Shown here: in pieces, positions 1 through 11,351 of the stretch | How positions within the stretch are numbered: the stretch's first letter is position 1 | Layout of the letters: the number at the start of each line of letters is the position of its first letter | From: Rhodamnia argentea | Lineage: Eukaryota > Streptophyta > Magnoliopsida > Myrtales > Myrtaceae | Direction of reading: 5' to 3' | DNA length: 64,000 bases | NCBI RefSeq assembly: GCF_020921035.1 | Contig: NC_063155.1 | Location: 24,359,294-24,423,293 of the forward strand | Position numbers and translations under genes: made by a program | The notes under the pieces: model-generated | Told to the model about the DNA's origin: nothing | Database searches by the model: none | The model's input: the letters and a program-made list of their open reading frames with translations, nothing else

Positions 1-126
1 AGATAAATTGGGTAGAGTCAAACGCATCCAAGCACCTTTGTCTTCAACGCCACATGCCATGCACGAGGTTACATTGGTTTTGTTCCTTGCATAAATATGA
101 CATGCTATCTGTACATATTTATCCAG

Positions 127-1313
127 GTGGGCTGCAGCAGTTGAATCCAGTCTTGAGCAGAGGTCCAGCTATCCACACCAGGTCTGCTGATAGTATGAAA
201 TGGGCTGACACACAGGCTACTAAGCTCATGGAGAAAGGTCCGAAGCTTCCAATTATCAGAGGTGTTGGTGAGTGTATCACTATCCCAAGCAATGTGATAT
301 CAGACACCCTCAAGTCCACTGGATTGGGGAAAGGTCGTGACGAACTTCTATTATTGAAAGGCATGCCAGTCAAAACTATTGGTGGAGGTATGATTTGCTA
401 TATTTTTGTTCTTTACAACTAAGCAAGGTAGCTTTTATTTTGTAAATTAGAGATGATCTAGCTGAATGCACTATCAATAGATTTTCCAAACTATGTTCCT
501 TATTTGACATTAATGTGGTCTGTTAATGGAAAGAGATCACTATTCCTCAGATCAGTTGGATTTGCTCTGCATTTGCACTTAAACCTTACACATTCTCAGC
601 AGACCATATTTATGATTTTGATTCGACAGAACTTGCACGCTTGCTCTGGCAACTTGTTTCTACTCAAAGCTTTTTTGTCAGTATCTTTAGATTAGAGTTC
701 TGTTAATTTTCAGATAGCTTTTCTAAATTTGTTTTTGCCATGAAGCTGCTTAGATGATTGAGGAGCTTCACATTCACACTGTTTGATATGGGACTGCACA
801 GATTAATGCATGCATGGTCTCAAAGTTATGTGAAAAGTCATGAGTGCTACTTAGATATAGTTTGAATGTGACAGTCGTACTAAAATTATTCGAGCAGTTG
901 TGTTTCCTTCCCCATATTTGTGACTGGACTTGCTACTTTTGACAGGTTTAGGGGAATCTCTGGCATCTCCCAATTTGGACGTATCACAAAGCATTCAACG
1001 TGCTCTCTCTCTTCTGTCAACTGATTCTCATGATCCAATTAGACAAAAATGCACGCCACATGAGCATTTTGTTCATGCAAATAACAATTGCATGAGCGCA
1101 GATCAGCCAGCGATGTATGCCTTTGGCCAAAGCTCAAGGCTGGCTTCATCTGGATACTGGCAAGCTGAACAGCAGCCGAAGCAAGCCCAGACACACATCT
1201 TGAATCCTCGCAACGAGAGCAGCATCATCAACTTTGGCGGCAACGGTGTGCAAGAGTGCCTACTCTCGGAGGCACGGCAAGAATTTAGCTTCGATTCCGT
1301 CCAACTGAACTGA
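127..1313 (+). CDS. Probable SQUAMOSA promoter-binding-like (SPL) protein, C-terminal exons only
   Basis: Two exons are visible, 127-387 and 946-1313. The acceptor is a CAG at 124-126, the donor is GTATGA after 387, and the second acceptor is GACAG ending at 945. A glycine codon is split across the intron (G then GT), so the frame is kept. The second exon holds SIQRALSLLST, a C-terminal motif typical of SPL (SBP-box) transcription factors, and ends in DSVQLN before TGA. The DNA-binding SBP domain, with its zinc-binding residues and nuclear localisation signal, would be encoded upstream of the window, so the family call rests on the tail alone. SPL proteins bind GTAC cores and control phase change and flower development. 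A polyadenylation signal AATAAA lies at 1525-1530. I cannot say which SPL member it is. Confidence 0.55.
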
Positions 1314-4300
1314 CTGCGTGTGGGCGTTTGAAACTGCATTTTCAGGTGAGCGAAATGCAGTCACGTGCAGATTTACCTCCTGTGGGGACAATGCAGGGCC
1401 ATTGCTAATCTAGAGCTACGCTAAGCCATATTTGCAGGTAATTGCAGCATGCGGTCATCTTTCTTGTGCCGGCGCTGTCCATCCAGCTCCATTTTCTCAG
1501 GTCAGACTTGGTGATGGGGTGAAGAATAAATGGTTGGGAAGCTCCTTCGGCTATCAAGTGACCTAAATGCGCGGATTCCATGAAACCTCATGTAAAAAAG
1601 GAAAAAGCCGTGGCTGACATGTCTGGTACTCTCGACGTTTGCAAATGTTGGCACTTGCTAAGCACTTTTTGCTTGGAGAAGACTGCTCGAATTGTAACTT
1701 GCTATGATTGTGCTTGCGCTTGGTAGAGTCTTAATTTTATATTTTTGTATGGTTTTATTTATCTCGCGGAAACTCAAAATCATTTGAAAATTTGTTTTCA
1801 AAAAAGTGATCTCTTTTAGTGGTCGATATGATTAGCCAACGGAAAATTTTAACTATTTTTGTGAATGAAGAAATTATTTTTTGTTTATTTATTTTTCTAA
1901 ATGATATAAGAGATCACTTTTAAGGATATGCATTTTAAGATATTCATTTTTTCGCAAAATAAATAGAGCCTGGAATAGTGGGGGCATGGATGGTGGAATG
2001 AAAAGCATAATGGGTGATGCCTGATTGCGATGCATGACAGATTGCACCCATGCCGACCTAGGCAATGTCGGCCTATTTTCCAAGAGAGAGATCTCAGCTA
2101 GCTCGCAAGCAAATCTTGCGTCTTCAAGCATTTCTAATGGCTGGCTTCTTACTCCTCATTTTCTTAGCCTTTTCTTGTGGTTGTGACGAGCGAGCGCTGC
2201 AGAACAGGCATCATGGAATGATTACGAGCTCATGCTTGCCAGTTGTCACATGCCCTCTCGTGGTTTCATTCTTGTTCTCTGCCCCCAAGTTGGATAGCTC
2301 TCCAGCTAGGTCAGATCGGAGCAACAATCTTTCAGAACAGATTAACCATCTTCAGCAACAATGGGATCCGTCGACCCTTAGGTGAGGGTGAACCCCAAAT
2401 CTCCGGTGTGGTTCGTTGGATTTGGAACACCACTTCCACGAAGAAAATTCATTACGGATACAAGGAACTTAGAATCAATTTTATTATTTCTTTCAAGGAA
2501 ATCATTTTTCAATCATTTTGTTCTTTTAGGACAGAATCCCTGACCCGACAATTACGCCTGGGAAAACCACTCTTGCCACGTTCCGAATTCTACTTGAAAC
2601 AGCCTCAGTAGGACCAAATCACGAGCATATACATTACTTAATCCCGATGTTCATGGCCAGACCATAATGTGCTTAGCATCACTAGTCTAAGAGCCACGAC
2701 TCTGATGCTTAATCGAGCACAGCAGCAACCAATCAACATTACAAGAACGGAACTTCAAAAAAACAAAAATTGGATCAAAATAACCTGCATGTCTTCACCA
2801 ACGATTTATACTGGGCGGTCCATGAAAAGAGTAGAAATGACATTGAAGGTGCAGCAACGATGTACAAGTTTGGCAAACCCCAAAGCAGGTCCTTTCCCGA
2901 CAAAATTTTACGGAAAAAAATTAAGGCATCTTTAAATTGAATTATTTATTATGCATTTGAAATAAAAAAAAATTAAGGCATCTTTAAATTGTATTATTTA
3001 TTATGCTTTTGGAGATTTCAAATGCTCTATCAAAGGTCAAAATATTTTCTGTTCCCCAGAACAAAAAAATGATTGACATTTTTTAAGAAAAAAAAGAATA
3101 AAAAAAAAGTTTATTCTGAAAAAAAGAATCACTTTTGAAAATAGAAAAAATTAAAGTTAGATTTGAAAATTTACAAACAACTAATTTTTTAAAAAATTGA
3201 ATTTAAAAAATAAGCTTTAAAGTTTAACAAAAAAAAGTTAAAATTTTTGTTTAAAAAAGGGGCAAATTCAAAAATTCAAAAAAAAATTGGGGAAAATTCT
3301 AAAAAAAATTTAAAAAGTTTCAAAATTTTTTAAAGAAAGGATGAAAAACATTAAAATAAGAATTCTATTGTTCTTAAAATAGAAATTTTGTGCAGTTCCT
3401 AAATGCATTTTTGTCCAAACAAAAATTGTGAAGTTGCCAAATGCATTTTTGTTCTAAGAATATAATTTTGTTCAGTTATCAAACGCGTTTTAATTCTTTA
3501 AAAATCATCCATAGAATAGAATCAAAAAACACGATTTTAATCAAAATTACTTTTTTAGATCAGAATCGTTGTGACATAGGCCCAAAATAAAAGTCAAGGT
3601 AAAATACAGATTAAAGGACGCTTCACATTCTCTTATTAAAAAAGGATGTTTCAATCTAATAAACAAAGCAATGTCGTAATCAGTCTCATTAGATACAACC
3701 ACTGGCCGCAATTACAGTTGAGTGATTGCAATCCATCAAGCCAAAAGCCATGCTAGAGCTATAAAAGCTTAAGCAGAAAAATCTTAAATTGCACACAAGA
3801 CATATATAAACGGTCTTCACACATGCATGCAGGTGAGCCACTTGATTTGGAAGAAACCAACCAAAAGTACAGCTCAAAACACTAATGAGAAAATTGCAGA
3901 AAGTCACAGATCCATAGCACAGTGAACCCAATGCTTATGTTATAGTAGATTGCATTATTCCGCAAAATAGAATTGACCTTTATTGCAAGAATAGTGTTCG
4001 GGACCCCTCTGCTATTTACCATACGAGAAAGTAAACAATTGAAACGGAAGTAACACAAAAGCAACAGCACCACTATACCCAGAGGAAAGCCTCAAACCCC
4101 AAGACTTCCCTTGCAGCACGTGTAACTATTCTCACAAAAGCAAGGAACTTTTCACACATTAAAAACAGGAATAATACCACTAGCAGTTGTCCCCGATCAA
4201 GTCTAATATTTCACAACTTAACCTTGAAATGGTCGTGACAGCCTAGTATTAATGCACGGATGCAGCACAAACCACTTCCTAACAGAAATTATCTACAATC

Positions 4301-4776
4301 AGCACACTGCACTGCCAAAAAGGCGACTTAAATTTCATAATAGCTAGAGACAAATGACTTCACCATAATTCGAAACTCAAATGCCAGGTTATCGACAATG
4401 AAAATACTTCACCACATAAATAATAACTGAACCAAGGAAAAGAAGTAACACCCTACCCCTATCTTAATCGGCGACAAAGACCGAGTGTCCATTGGCATTA
4501 TTGCACCAACTGGAAGAGAGAACTTAGTTGCAAGAGTATAATGACCTACGACAACTGGAACCAACCTCAAATACTAACTGGCTGGCACCTTATTCATCAA
4601 ACGGATCCACAAAGACAAAACATACCATTACAAAGACCTGCACACTTCATGGGAAGGTTGAGAAACTTGAAAACAACTGCAACACGAGGACAACAAGACT
4701 AACTTTGAGACAACCATACTGGGCAATGCTGGACGACAACTCTGGACCTTCTCAACCCTCATGTATGTCCTAGTAC
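1314..4776. other. AT-rich intergenic region and 3' flanks of two convergent genes
   Basis: The left end is the 3' UTR of the SPL-like gene; the right end, from roughly 3.7 kb, is probably the 3' flank of the zinc-finger gene. Between them the sequence is strongly AT-rich with long A and T runs. A 14-bp inverted repeat (AAAGTGATCTCTT type, arms 1802-1815 and 1908-1921) encloses about 90 bp, like a small hairpin element. Around 3400-3500 the phrase ATGCATTTTTGTT recurs in degenerate form, as in interspersed repeats. No coding stretch is convincing. Confidence 0.6.
2914..3012. repeat. Two-copy tandem repeat, period 52 bp
   Basis: The core TTAAGGCATCTTTAAATTG followed by ATTATTTATTATGC occurs at 2921 and again at 2973 with only a few differences. 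It lies in AT-rich intergenic DNA. Confidence 0.8.
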
Positions 4777-7700
4777 TCACTGGAAAAGTAGATAACTGCT
4801 TATCAATAAGTGCATAAACGAATTGCTCCATTCAATAAAAAAAGTGAGAGAGCTCATGCAGAGGCACCGGGCCAAGGTTGGCAATTAGCCCTCCGAAAGA
4901 ATTCACCAATAAGATGTGGAATTGGGAGTAGGAAACAAAAAGAATAATAGTCTGCACTCTTTAAGTATGTACATAAAAAGGTGGCCAACAAAAATAACAA
5001 TGACTTCAAACAACAAATGCACACATATCAGGTGTACATAACAAACCTGTTCATTTTCATCCTTGTCCTGGGAAGGGGACTTTTCAGGCTCAGCAGGCTT
5101 TTCAGCCCCACAGTTTTGTCTATTACATTTTGTTCTGAACGGATAATTTATGTTTCCACATTGCTCACACTTCCAGCTTCCGTCTGGCATTTTTTGTTCT
5201 GCAGTATGTTATGCATTAGTACCAAAAAATTGGTAAAAAGCACGTGCATTTGCTAATAAAATGACTTACTTGAACTTTTATCAGACTTCGAAACCTGCAA
5301 TATGGGTAGGAAAGAAATCAACACAACGTAAACAAATCGTGAGTATACTACATTGAATTTTATCCAAATTGAATCAAGAGAGAATTATAATGAGACGAGC
5401 AATAGTAAAACTCGACCGACAAATTTAAATTCAGCTATTTTACACCTTGATGAGAGAAAATGTAGCACAGACCTGGGATCCAGGCTTTGGAGTATTGCAC
5501 TTCCTCATATTGCAAACTGGTCTAAAGGAAAAGTTGACATTTCCACATTTCGGGCAAGTCCAATCATCATCTCGCATTGCATCTACAATGATTTAAACGA
5601 TGATTATTTTTTGCTAGATGCGAATCCCAGAAACCCTTTCGTATTTGATCTGGTTTCAAATAACCAACCATCACCTTTTCTATGAGTTTTATCATCTGGA
5701 TAAAACCCTGGCCTTGGCCCCTGCGTGAAGATATAAAAAAAGGACATGAATAAAACGGTCAGGTTTAACACCTGTGGTAGGATGTGAATAAACTACAAGA
5801 TAACTTGTCACGCAGTATCAGGCAAAATTTCATACATACCATACCACTAGGTGCCATGGGCAACCGTAACCCGTATCGATCCATCATAGGGGGCATACCA
5901 TACATCCCTAAGGAAAGCAAAAGCTTCAGAATATAAGAGGGGGGGGATAACAATGTATACATTTTCATGCATCCAACCAGACATACAAGGTGCATACAAC
6001 AAACCAGAATAGACAAGAATTGTGTATGCTTCAAGGTGTCTTTACATGTACTCTTACATAAACCAAACTCTCCAAACACAATATATTCAACTAATAATTA
6101 AGAAAAAGATATTAAAGGAGCCAGAACTATCAATTGAGAAATGTTATGTTAAATGTAAGAAAAAAAATTGTAGAGTCACAAAAGCACAAAAGGCATACTC
6201 ATTATTCAAATTCACATTTTCAAGTAGGAACCTTGATCATTATGATGACCGCACTGAAACAGAACATACCATTCCCCATTATGGGTCCAGTTGAATATGG
6301 TGCTGGTCCAGATAGGTGTAGCGATCTGTAAGGGCTGCCAGGAGAAAGACGGCTGCCATAATTGTAAGGATAAGCAGAGCCCCCAGGAAAAGGGACCTCA
6401 TATGGAGAAATGGAGGGACCATGGAAAATAGAAGAACCATAAGGTGGCACGCCCATAAACATAGAGGAAGGAGACCCAGGACCCATGTATGGTGATGCGG
6501 AGGAAAAACCCTGAGGTGTTTGCATGGGCTTCATGGCAAATTTCTGCATGGAACAAACAGACATTACATTTAGAAAAGCGAAACATACACCAAGGATGCA
6601 ACAAGTGATGTAGAAGTGTGACAAATAATGAACCTAGTCACCAGGGAAAGACATGCAGGAGCAAAAAAGCTTCTAGAGCAACTTCTTGACAAAATTTGCT
6701 TTTTACTAACGGTTGTTGATCAACTTTTCTACATTGCTCAAGGAAGATAGTGCAGCAAGGATGATACTTCATGTCAGAACATTAAGCCTCACAATTTGCA
6801 TATAATTTGGTTTCTGCAGTTTGATAAAGCTTTTGGAATATTGTCATGCACTAAGCAAGAGTAATAGAGTTCACTAAATTGTCTATTATTCCTTTGCTAT
6901 AAAGTATGACATGCTTGAGACAACTTCTTGAAACAACAATCCTCTCAAAATTCTAGACAAACACAATTATGGTTGAGTTATGTAGACATATGCCGGGTTT
7001 TCTTTTGATTGAATCTTAATTACCAACATATCAGTAGTTTTCATATGACTGATTGTTAATACATTTCCTAGATTTTTCCATAAGTACATTAGAGCCAGAA
7101 ATTATAACCTTTCGAGTCAAAATAGAAAAAAGTATGAAGAATTAAGGACTTCACTCGCCTAGCCATTATGCAATCTTCCCAAGTAATGTCAAACTTGAGC
7201 AAGATAATCCAATTCCTCTCACAAACTAGTGCAAGCAAGGCATGGGTAAACCTATTTTGATACTTATCTATCGAACTAATTTCCTAAATACCAAAGCTCA
7301 TGCATCCATGGACAAGAACACTACTGTATGTCCAATGCACGTGTTTTGTTCGTATTCCTGTGTAGTTAAGATAAACTACAAATGATGAAGCAAAAGGTAG
7401 CATCAAACATGTCACCAGAACTTCTGCAAGTTGTCGACAGAACATTTCACCTTCTAGTGAGAAAACTTCCTTCTTTCAAAGGCTTCCATATTTTGTGGTT
7501 TTCAGAGAACTTCGAATCTAAGCAGCTATATGTCACGTACTTAACCATACACATACCTGAACTCTGTAGGTCTATTGCTATTACTTCCATGCTTTCCCGA
7601 AACATTCATACATGAACTCCGACATGTCAATATAGAGGGGTACTCATATGAACCCAAATCAAACCATAGGACGTGCAGGATCTAACAAAAGTCAGAAAAA

Positions 7701-8936
7701 GAACACATCTCTTGTCCTTAACTGTCTAAAACAATCTCAAGAGAGCTACAATCAGGCAAACTGACAGGATATTATTGTTGCAACTCATGCAAAGTACTCG
7801 TGCAATAACGTAATTTGCAAATACTAGTCAAACTGTCTCGAGACATAACCATACAAGTGACTAAAACAATCAATATCGAGAAGCTATTTCAACCTACCAT
7901 ACATCTATTAATGTCCATTGGTGCTAATATATATGGCAAAACAGAGTGAGCGATATTCAGTAGCAGCAGAAGAAATGCCAAAAACAACGGTTGCATACCC
8001 TAAACGAGTGTCAACTGAAAACAAGAGGCTTTTAAATCAATTTAGCAAACACATCTGTATGGTTATCAGGAGGAATATAAAAATTCTCACCGAATTATGC
8101 TCCGCTGGCCTCGGTTGAGTGCAATTTCGCATGTTACACGTTGTTCTGAATGAAAAGTTAACATTTCCACAACTTGGGCAAGTCCAATCATCTTCCCTGC
8201 GGCTACCTACAACCAGAAAATGCTTGTTTTCATGTGTGTACACCAATAACTTCCAGTTAGCCAGAAGAAATCCATTACAGAATCTTGAGCAAACAAAAAT
8301 TAGGTCGACATGGATAAAAAAGGACAAACTTCAAGAAGACAACGCCAACACGAGACAACAGCCCCTTTGTGCACTGAATACTAGACTATAAGACTAAAAC
8401 TATTAGAGAATGTGATGGAGACAAGCCGGAGCTTCGATCAGCAAAATCTGAAGTATAACAATCATCCTAAGAAACGCCCGCCACTAATTCGCCGGCGCTA
8501 TTTTAACACGAACCACTAATTTCCGCCCTCTGTCCGCAAGCCCTGCACAGTACCAACACAGACGACGAAACGAAGAACGAGACCGCACCATTAGGAATTC
8601 AATCACATCGAAATAATTCCCCCGAATAGCAAAACAGCAACAACAGCAGTGACAAACCAACGCGACAAAAGAAAAAAAAACAAGGTTCACGAGAGCGAAA
8701 TCAGGTACCGTCGGTCCTCGCACGCTTGACGGCTGAAGAATTCCGGTTATCCACCTGCACGACACCCAATTTTCTACACAGAATCAGTGGAAACCTAAAT
8801 TTCGAAATCGAAGAATCGAATGCGGAGAAAGGAAATTGAGCCACAAATTAACGGATTCGATCGTCGGATGGATCTGATGACGGGGGATTGATAGGATCTT
8901 AAAACTGACAGGATTAAGGGAAACTACCTGAGACAT
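4777..8936 (-). CDS. RanBP2-type zinc finger protein with three fingers (At1g67325-like)
   Basis: Ten coding exons join in frame: 8936-8928, 8754-8709, 8206-8091, 6543-6270, 5907-5840, 5720-5675, 5582-5473, 5294-5270, 5198-5047 and 4779-4777. They give 282 aa starting MSQVDNRNSSAVKRARTDG. There are three fingers of the W-x-C-x2-C-x10-C-x4-C kind: DDWTCPSCGNVNFSF near residues 23-45, DDWTCPKCGNVNFSF in the middle, and GSWKCEQCGNINYPF near the C-terminus. Between fingers 1 and 2 is a Gly/Pro/Ser/Tyr-rich low-complexity stretch (exon 6543-6270). Such fingers bind single-stranded RNA with GGU cores in ZRANB2-like splicing regulators, so a nuclear RNA-binding role is inferred. Length and both termini agree with At1g67325 as I recall it. 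The last coding exon is only the stop codon: the acceptor TTTTCCAG is followed at once by TGA. Intron 3 is about 1.5 kb. The final exon is the least certain. Confidence 0.9.
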
Positions 8937-8984
8937 GGCGATTGCTGGATACGGAGAATCAGAGATGTAGAGAGAGAGAGAGTC

Positions 8985-9946
8985 GCTGGTGCTGTCGCTC
9001 TATGCTTCGTTGTTTGCCCTAGCAGAGAGTTAGGAAAGCGCGCAAAGACAACCGCGTCGTGAGGATACGCAATTTTTGCTCAAGTTAATTTATTTCTCTC
9101 TTTTTATTATCGACCAAAGAAAAAGAAATCCATTTTTATTATCGACCCCAAAAATAATCTATTCTTTTTTTTTTTAACCATCAGTGTTTTGTTTTTGTTG
9201 ATTTTCTTGTGATGGGTTAAAATTATTTTAAACTTTAGACGAGAATCTTTATTTGCATTTGGACTGAAAATTACTATATCCATCCAAAAATCGGGATTAA
9301 AAATTATTTCGATCAAAATTGATTATGTAATAGTATTCGGGTTACCGTAAAACTAACGAAAATAAATAATAATTAACCAAAAATTATTATAGGGAAGATT
9401 TTATTATGGGATCCATATTTTTAACAATTTATGGTTCACAAGATATTATTATTCTCGCAGTCTTTCAGAAACTATTGTAAACTAAAAAAAATGGTGATGA
9501 CACATGGATCGATTTTTTGTTATTTCCTCCAAAAAAATTGCTAGATGAATTGTACCCGTTTTTTCGGGGAATTAAATGTAAACCACCAGAAATAATTTTG
9601 CGTATTCAACCCGAATCGAACAAATTATTTCGGTTCACAAACCATCTTCGTGGCTATTTTTACCCCCCTAAAGCCGATATTAGCATTCTCCTCCCCCTCC
9701 AAAAAAAAAAAGGCCGATATTAGCATGAGAGCAGGAGAGGAATTTCCTCTACAAAAGCAGAACAAAGCTCGATAACACCAAACTCACAAAGGCAAAGCAT
9801 GCTAAAACCAAGTACAAAGTAACGTGGAGAGATTGTCCCAACTCAGCAGAAGAGCAATGACAAGGAACCCCAAACTTCACTACATTTAAAAACTAGGCCG
9901 CCATCGATGGACCTTCACCGCCTTGCCGACAAGCTCAAAGCTCGGA
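8985..9946. other. AT-rich intergenic spacer
   Basis: This holds the 5' flank of the zinc-finger gene, with a short GA run near 8968-8984, and the 3' flank of the lipid transfer protein gene. Between them are long T and A runs. I see no coding exon or RNA gene. Confidence 0.5.
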
Positions 9947-11351
9947 TCAACGGGGAAACCAGGCGAGAAGGATGGTCCCGACAATAATCGCCAAGGCGCT
10001 CATGCATTGGTGGACAGTCCCGCTCGAGCTGTCGCTGGCTGTTTTGGCCGACGATGGGGTTCCTGTTCCTGCAGTCGCTGGAGCGGCCGTGGACGAAGAA
10101 GTGCTGGACGAAGAAGCGTTGGCGAAGATGGCGGAGTCCGGAGAGGATGGAGGTATGCCCAGAAGCTCTGCAGATGTGGAGATGAAATTTCCTGAGTTAG
10201 AGCATAATATTGAGCGTATCATCGTCGGAATTTCATGTTCCGAAGTTTTCGTTAGACTCAGATTCATGCATGGGTTTGGATGAATCCAGTCAGCTGCCGA
10301 GCTTAAAAGTTCCTCCTCAAGCTGACGTGTACCATAACCGTCCATCCGTTAATTTTATCTAGCTAATTTTACCGAAAATCATTAACAAGAACGCCGACCA
10401 TCCTACGTAACACGGCCGATACTGACGTGCAATTCATTAATAATCATTTGATATTTAGTAAAATTATTTATTTATTTATTTATTCATTTTCCTTTCTTTT
10501 TTTTTTTAGTTTTTTCTCTTAATGTGGTCGGACGCTTGCCAGTCATTGGGCGAGGGCTGCAACGCCATAGCAGCCCTTTGTAAGAAGAAAAAAGAAAAGA
10601 AAAAAAAGAAAGTAATAAAAAATTCGGAAAATATTAAAATATTTTTTAAAAATTATCCCCGTTTATATTTTTAAAAAAATAGGCAACTATAGGCTTACGT
10701 CATCTTTTCCACATGTCTCATAAACTTCGTGAGCAGTTAGGTGACTGGCTACGAGCAATAACTCTCTCTTTTTTCAAGGGGAAAAAAAAATAGAAGATGC
10801 CAGCAGAGTACGTGCATGCAATCATGAGATTGACGGTATACCGTATAATCTGTAGTCAGTTAGGAACATGCAGTGAGCTCATCTAATCAAAGTGAAATTT
10901 CAGTATTTGTTACGTCCGCCGCATGATCATCAACTTTGGCGGGCAAATAAAACCACACAAAACCAGGCACGAGGGAGGGAGAGAGAGAGAGAGAGTTACT
11001 GGGGCAGTCGCTGACGCTGGAGTTCTTGAGGTTGCAGGCGGAAGGGAGCTGGAGGAGGCGGGACTCCTGGATGTTCATGCTCTTGATCATCGGGTTGCTT
11101 CCGTTGTGGATCTGCTCGATGAAGAAGCAGAGGCACGCCGGGTCGCTCTCCCTTATCTCCCCCACCGCCGCGCAGCACTGCTTCGTCGGCGCCGCCTCCT
11201 TCCCCTGCGCGAAGTCCAGGCACGACGTCACCTTGTCGAAGTCCCCCGCGCAGTGCTGAGGCACGGCCGCCGCCGCCGCGGCCCCTGGGAGCATGAGCGA
11301 GGCCGAGCACGCGATCGCGAGGGCGATCAGCAGGAAGGAACCGGGTCCCAT
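9947..11351 (-). CDS. GPI-anchored non-specific lipid transfer protein (LTPG type)
   Basis: Two exons, 11351-11000 and 10167-9947, join at a split lysine codon (A then AG) and give 190 aa. Residues 1 to about 28 form a signal peptide (FLLIALAIACSASLML, then an alanine run). The mature part has the eight-cysteine motif in order: PQHC, TSC, QCC, ACLC, SAC and SDC. This is followed by KLLGIPPSSPDSAIF, a characteristic LTPG junction. A Ser/Thr/Ala-rich linker leads to a hydrophobic C-terminus (MSALAIIVGTILLAW) that fits a GPI-attachment signal. LTPGs sit on the outer face of the plasma membrane and help export cuticular wax and cutin precursors; that role is taken from the family. The 832-bp intron holds a repeat with a GC-rich core. 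The long opposite-strand open frame over exon 1 is a composition artefact. Confidence 0.92.
10440..10680. repeat. AT-rich repeat with short GC-rich core inside the LTPG intron
   Basis: T-rich sequence with four TTTA units, a GC-rich core at about 10528-10580, then a purine-rich A/G tract and an AT-rich tail. The same layout recurs at 12.4, 42.9, 44.5 and 47.8 kb. I see no clear target-site duplication. Confidence 0.4.
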
